This document shows positions 61,208 to 64,000 of a DNA stretch of 64,000 nucleotides, piece by piece. The position numbers were made by a program, and so were the translations under genes. Position 1 is the stretch's first letter. Every line of letters starts with the position of its first letter. The DNA is from Burkholderiales bacterium (GTDB taxonomy: Bacteria; Pseudomonadota; Gammaproteobacteria; Burkholderiales; Usitatibacteraceae): contig JAHCAK010000015.1 of assembly GCA_019634955.1 (NCBI GenBank), forward strand, positions 1 to 64,000. The letters run 5' to 3'. The notes under the pieces are model-generated. The model did no database searches. It saw only the letters and a program-made list of their open reading frames with translations, and was not told where the DNA came from.

Positions 61208-62272
61208 CTAAACGCCGAGCGCCCGGGTCACCCGGCTCACGAACCCCGCCGAATGCGCCCCGTCGAGCCAGCGCGCGACGACGACCGCCTCGCGCGCCGG
61301 GTCGATCCATGTCATGTGGCCCCCGGCGCCGAACATGAACCAGCTCTCGCGCGAGGCGTCGGCGAAGAGGTGCCCGTCGCGGTTGAGCCAGGAGAGGAAG
61401 CCGTAGAACGGCGCCACGGCGCACGGCTCGCGCATGCGCCGCACCCAGTCGCGCGGCACGAGCTCGCGGCTCTCGTGGATGCCTTCGTCGAGGAGGAGCT
61501 GGCCGATGCGCGCCTGGTCGCGCGCGCCGATCGAGACGCCGCCGCCCCAGTGCGTGCCGCCGGGCACCGACGGCATGCGCCGCCCGTCGATCTCCACCCA
61601 CGCGTCGTCGTAGCCCTCCCAGCGGAAATCGCGGCCGCCGCCGAGCGGCTGCAGGACGCTTTCGAGGAAGACTTCCGGCAACGGCCGCCGGAACAGGTGC
61701 AGCAGCGCCAGCGCGAGCTGGTTGATGCGCACGTCGTTGTACTCCCAGTAAGTGCCCGGCTCGCGAAGCGCCCGGCGCTCGCCCTTCCTGCCCGTGGGCG
61801 GCTTCGGGTCGTGGGAGACGCGCCGGTGGTGCTCCACCTGGTCGGGCATGCCGAAGCACTCGCCCTCCCACTCGCTCGTCTGCGTGAGGAGGTGCTCCCA
61901 GGTGATGGCGCGGTCGTGCGGCGAGTCGAAGCCGATGCCCGGGAGCCGCTCGCCCACGCGCTCGCCGGGTTCGAGAAGGCCGCGCGCATGCGCGATGCCC
62001 GCCAGCATCGCGAGGTAGGTCTTCGCGACGCTGAAGGTCTGGTCGGCGCGGTCGGGCTCTCCCCAGGCCGCGACTTCCTCGCCGCGCACGCGGATCACGC
62101 CGGAGACGCCGCCGCGCGGATGCACCGGCCCGCGCAGGCGGTTGAACGGCGGGGGATCGTCGTGGTGCACGCCCCAGCGCGCGGGGTCGGCCGACGGATC
62201 GCGGGGCCAGCCGATCTCGTGGGACTGCGCGAAGGCGACGGCTTCGTCGAAGCGCCGCGAGTTCGTGGCCAT
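61208..62272 (-). CDS. Beta-lactamase-fold serine hydrolase
   Basis: 354 residues, no signal peptide. The serine beta-lactamase/esterase nucleophile motif SxxK is TFSVAKTYLAML (Ser81, Lys84); the Tyr element appears as YWEYNDVRIN, and a C-terminal GAGGHMTW replaces the KTG box. Such proteins are esterases, DD-peptidases or amidases; cytoplasmic location argues against classical antibiotic resistance. Substrate unknown. Ten bases behind the LysE-family gene. Confidence 0.88.
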   Translation of the reverse strand: MATNSRRFDEAVAFAQSHEIGWPRDPSADPARWGVHHDDPPPFNRLRGPVHPRGGVSGVIRVRGEEVAAWGEPDRADQTFSVAKTYLAMLAGIAHARGLLEPGERVGERLPGIGFDSPHDRAITWEHLLTQTSEWEGECFGMPDQVEHHRRVSHDPKPPTGRKGERRALREPGTYWEYNDVRINQLALALLHLFRRPLPEVFLESVLQPLGGGRDFRWEGYDDAWVEIDGRRMPSVPGGTHWGGGVSIGARDQARIGQLLLDEGIHESRELVPRDWVRRMREPCAVAPFYGFLSWLNRDGHLFADASRESWFMFGAGGHMTWIDPAREAVVVARWLDGAHSAGFVSRVTRALGV

Positions 62273-62281
62273 GGCGGTGGC

Positions 62282-62899
62282 TCAGGCTTCGCGCCGCGCC
62301 AGCGCCAGGTAGGCCGCCAGCCCCAGCATCGTGACGCCCGACACGCGGGTCATCAGGCGCGCGCGCGCCGCGCGGGCGGCGCCTGAGCGGAGCAGGCGAT
62401 CGGTCGCTAAGACCGCGACGACGTCGACGAGCGTATTGAGCGCCACGCAGACGCTCCCGAGCAGCACCAGTTGCGGGACCAGCGGCTCGGCCGGCGCCAC
62501 GAACTGCGGCAGGAAGGCGAGGAAGAAGAGCGCCGTCTTCACGTTGAGCACCTCGACGAGAATGCCCTCGAACAGCGCGCGGCGGGCGCCTTGCGAGGCG
62601 ACGCGCTCCACCGCGAGCGCGTGATCCTGGCGAAGCAGCAGGCGGATGCCGAGGTAGGCGAGGTAGGCCGCGCCCAGATATTTCACGACCGTGAACGCTG
62701 CGGCCGACTGGGCCACGAGGATCGACAGCCCGAGCGCCGCCGCAAGCACGTGGAGCATCCCGCCGATCCCCGTGCCAAGGCACGACGCAAGCCCTTCCGG
62801 TCGCCCGCCGGCGACCGTGCGCGCGACGACATAGGCGATGCCCGGGCCGGGCGTGACGGCCAGCACGGTGGCGGCGATGGCGAAGGCGAGGAGGGACAT
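62282..62899 (-). CDS. LysE/RhtB-family exporter
   Basis: 205 residues, five to six helices. The N-terminal AATVLAVTPGPGIAYVVART (with the TPGP motif) and ILVEVLNVKTALFFLAFLPQFV (NVKT-x-LFF-x-x-LPQF) are RhtB/LysE signatures. Exports amino acids or homoserine lactone-type compounds; substrate not readable. CAGAAT in the gap upstream, about 35 bases before the ATG, may be a -10. Lead gene of LysE-serine hydrolase-chrA-diguanylate cyclase. Confidence 0.92.
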   Translation of the reverse strand: MSLLAFAIAATVLAVTPGPGIAYVVARTVAGGRPEGLASCLGTGIGGMLHVLAAALGLSILVAQSAAAFTVVKYLGAAYLAYLGIRLLLRQDHALAVERVASQGARRALFEGILVEVLNVKTALFFLAFLPQFVAPAEPLVPQLVLLGSVCVALNTLVDVVAVLATDRLLRSGAARAARARLMTRVSGVTMLGLAAYLALARREA

Positions 62900-62968
62900 G
62901 CCGTCAGGAGCTGCAAAGGGCGCAAGGCGGGACCGTCATTCTGCCCGACGGCGCGGTGCGCCGGGACG

Positions 62969-63181
62969 TCACTCCTTTTCCGCCCGGCACTCCCGCCACG
63001 CCGCGTATGCCAAAAGGAGCGTGGGCACCGCGAAGACCAGCCGCGCGCCGAGCTCGCCGATCGAGCCCGCGAGGGCGGAGACGAGGGCGCCGAGCCTCGG
63101 CCCCCGCGCGAGGATCTCGAACGGGACGAGGAGCACGACGAGCGCCAGCGCCACCATCAGCACGGCGATGAAGGCGGGCAC
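62969..63181 (-). CDS. Small two-helix membrane protein
   Basis: About 70 residues from the GTG at 63181: PAFIAVLMVALALVVLLVPF forms helix 1 and GELGARLVFAVPTLLLAYAA helix 2, with a charged tail ending RAEKE. An ATG at 63220 would add 13 residues but overlap the HIT gene by 32 bases; the GTG avoids this, though neither has a strong ribosome-binding site. Function unknown. Lies seven bases behind the HIT gene on the same strand. Confidence 0.6.
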   Translation of the reverse strand: MPAFIAVLMVALALVVLLVPFEILARGPRLGALVSALAGSIGELGARLVFAVPTLLLAYAAWRECRAEKE

Positions 63182-63188
63182 GGCGGCG

Positions 63189-63614
63189 CTAGCCCAGCGC
63201 CCGGCGCAGCCTCGCGGCATAGTCCTCTAGCAGGGCAGGCGGCGGGTCCTTGCGCGGCCACGACAGCGCGATGCCGTCGCCCGCGTGCCGGGGCACCACG
63301 TGCAGGTGGAAGTGGAAGACCGTCTGGTCGCCTTCCTTGCCGTTGGCTTGCAGGAGCGTCATCCCCGGGGGATCGAACGTTGCCTTGACCGCGAGCGCCA
63401 CGCGCCGCGCGGTGCGCATGACGGCCGCTGCCTCGTCGGGCGTGATGTCGAGCAGCGTGGCCGCGTGGCGCTTCACCGCGACGAGCGTGTGGCCGGGGTT
63501 GAGCTGGCCGAGATCCATGAACGCGAGCGTCAGCTCGTCCTCGTGGACGCGGTGCGACGGGATCTCGCCGGCGATGAGGCGGCAGAAGATGCAGGAAACA
63601 GGCGGGTTGCCCAT
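63189..63614 (-). CDS. HIT-family nucleotide-binding hydrolase
   Basis: 141 residues, Hint-type. The histidine triad is HFHLHVVPRH (His101, His103, His105, plus His110), preceded by a family-typical LQANGKEGDQTVF. N-terminal CIFCRLIAGEIPSHRVHED carries two Cys that may bind zinc. HIT proteins hydrolyse purine nucleoside phosphoramidates or dinucleoside polyphosphates. 12 bases behind the SDR gene, probably the same transcript. Confidence 0.95.
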   Translation of the reverse strand: MGNPPVSCIFCRLIAGEIPSHRVHEDELTLAFMDLGQLNPGHTLVAVKRHAATLLDITPDEAAAVMRTARRVALAVKATFDPPGMTLLQANGKEGDQTVFHFHLHVVPRHAGDGIALSWPRKDPPPALLEDYAARLRRALG

Positions 63615-63626
63615 GGGAGCGGGCCC

Positions 63627-64000
63627 TCAGCCGATGGCGCGGGTCAGCCCGCCGTCGACGCGGATGTTCTGGCCCGTGATGTAGGCGGCGCCCTCGGAGG
63701 CGAGGAAGGCGATCGTCGCGGCCACCTCCTCGCTCCGGCCGTAGCGCTTCATCGGCACGCCCTGCCGTCGCTCCTCGGTGGCGGGCAGGCTGTCGATCCA
63801 GCCGGGCAGCACGTTGTTCATGCGCACGCCGTCCGCGGCATACTGGTCGGCGAAGATCTTCGTGAAGGCCGCGAGCCCCGCCCGCGCCACGGCCGAGGTC
63901 GGGAACTGCGCGCTCGGCTCGAAGGCCCACGCCGTGGAGATGTTGATGATGGCGCCCGCCTTCTGCCGCACCATCACCGGCGTCACGAGGCGCGCGGGCC
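63627..64000 (-). CDS. SDR-family oxidoreductase, C-terminal part (continues beyond window)
   Basis: About 124 C-terminal codons visible; the frame is open at the right edge and the Rossmann N-terminus is outside. Present: AGAIINISTAW (strand 5 with the catalytic Ser region), KIFADQYAADGVRMNNVLPGWIDS, and the closing EEVAATIAFLASEGAAYITGQNIRVDGG typical of SDRs. The YxxxK active-site motif expected after the Ser is absent: the stretch reads AQFPTSAVARAGL. Either a non-canonical SDR subfamily or an inactive one. Confidence 0.85.
   Translation of the reverse strand, partial: PARLVTPVMVRQKAGAIINISTAWAFEPSAQFPTSAVARAGLAAFTKIFADQYAADGVRMNNVLPGWIDSLPATEERRQGVPMKRYGRSEEVAATIAFLASEGAAYITGQNIRVDGGLTRAIG

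Noticed and set aside
61208-62272. Antibiotic-resistance beta-lactamase
   Set aside because: No signal peptide and no KTG box; the fold is shared by many esterases and peptidases.

Overview
The window is a gene-dense stretch of a high-GC (roughly 70% by eye) Gram-negative chromosome, most likely from a betaproteobacterium. The pointers are: metX-metW; a ptsM-ptsH-ptsI cluster with no sugar permease; DUF971-ubiE-ubiJ; tamA-tamB; phoR-phoB; an E. coli-type pssA; and two Bug/TctC-type periplasmic binding proteins, a family greatly expanded in Betaproteobacteria. I see no rRNA, tRNA, CRISPR array, transposase or phage gene, and no gene-free gap above 300 bases. The longest gaps (about 160, 133 and 127 bases) hold a riboswitch leader, a palindromic element, and nothing recognisable, respectively.

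Layout. 1-2.5 kb: secreted 14-blade RCC1 protein running off the left edge. 2.6-8.3 kb: ABC-F ATPase, msrB, AmpG-like permease, VOC protein, MFS protein. 8.3-10.3 kb: metX-metW behind a SAM-II riboswitch, intrinsic terminator and promoter. 10.3-14.2 kb: EIIA-HPr-PtsI with selO coupled to ptsI. 14.3-16.4 kb: phoB-phoR with a Pho box. 16.4-25.7 kb: DUF971-ubiE-ubiJ-EamA-fbp-tamA-tamB, nearly gapless. 25.7-28.2 kb: DUF302 protein, amino-acid racemase, divergent arsR-arsM. 28.2-33.2 kb: two HupE/UreJ proteins plus lipocalin, tex, a 145-bp palindromic element, DUF4197 protein. 33.3-39.6 kb: WYL regulator with operator, micro-lipoprotein, then an AfuABC-like ABC importer, a Tat-type exported protein and deoC. 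39.6-42.5 kb: Bug receptor, BLUF photoreceptor, pssA. 42.7-46.4 kb: mosaic RCC1/InlB-repeat secreted protein and a prepilin-like protein. 46.4-51.1 kb: Bug receptor plus metallo-beta-lactamase fold protein divergent from a LysR regulator, HtrA-type protease, small exported protein. 51.3-54.6 kb: BNR protein, MoaD-like protein, small membrane protein, RluA-type synthase, FRG protein. 54.7-58.8 kb: kup divergent from a truncated kdpD and kdpE. 58.7-64 kb: a minus-strand run of SDR, HIT, small membrane protein, LysE, serine hydrolase, ChrA and a diguanylate cyclase.

Most genes sit in tight co-directional runs with ATGA or GTGA overlaps, so translational coupling is common. Regulation that can be read from the sequence includes the SAM-II/terminator control of methionine synthesis, PhoB autoregulation, an ArsR operator inside a near-consensus promoter, an inverted repeat before the WYL regulator, and a repeated GATAACC site between a LysR gene and its divergent transport genes. 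The least explained items are the AfuABC-DeoC cluster, the two RCC1 proteins, the GGGGAC-N-GTCCCC palindromes, the KdpD that lacks its sensor N-terminus beside kup, and the chromate-transporter/diguanylate-cyclase coupling.
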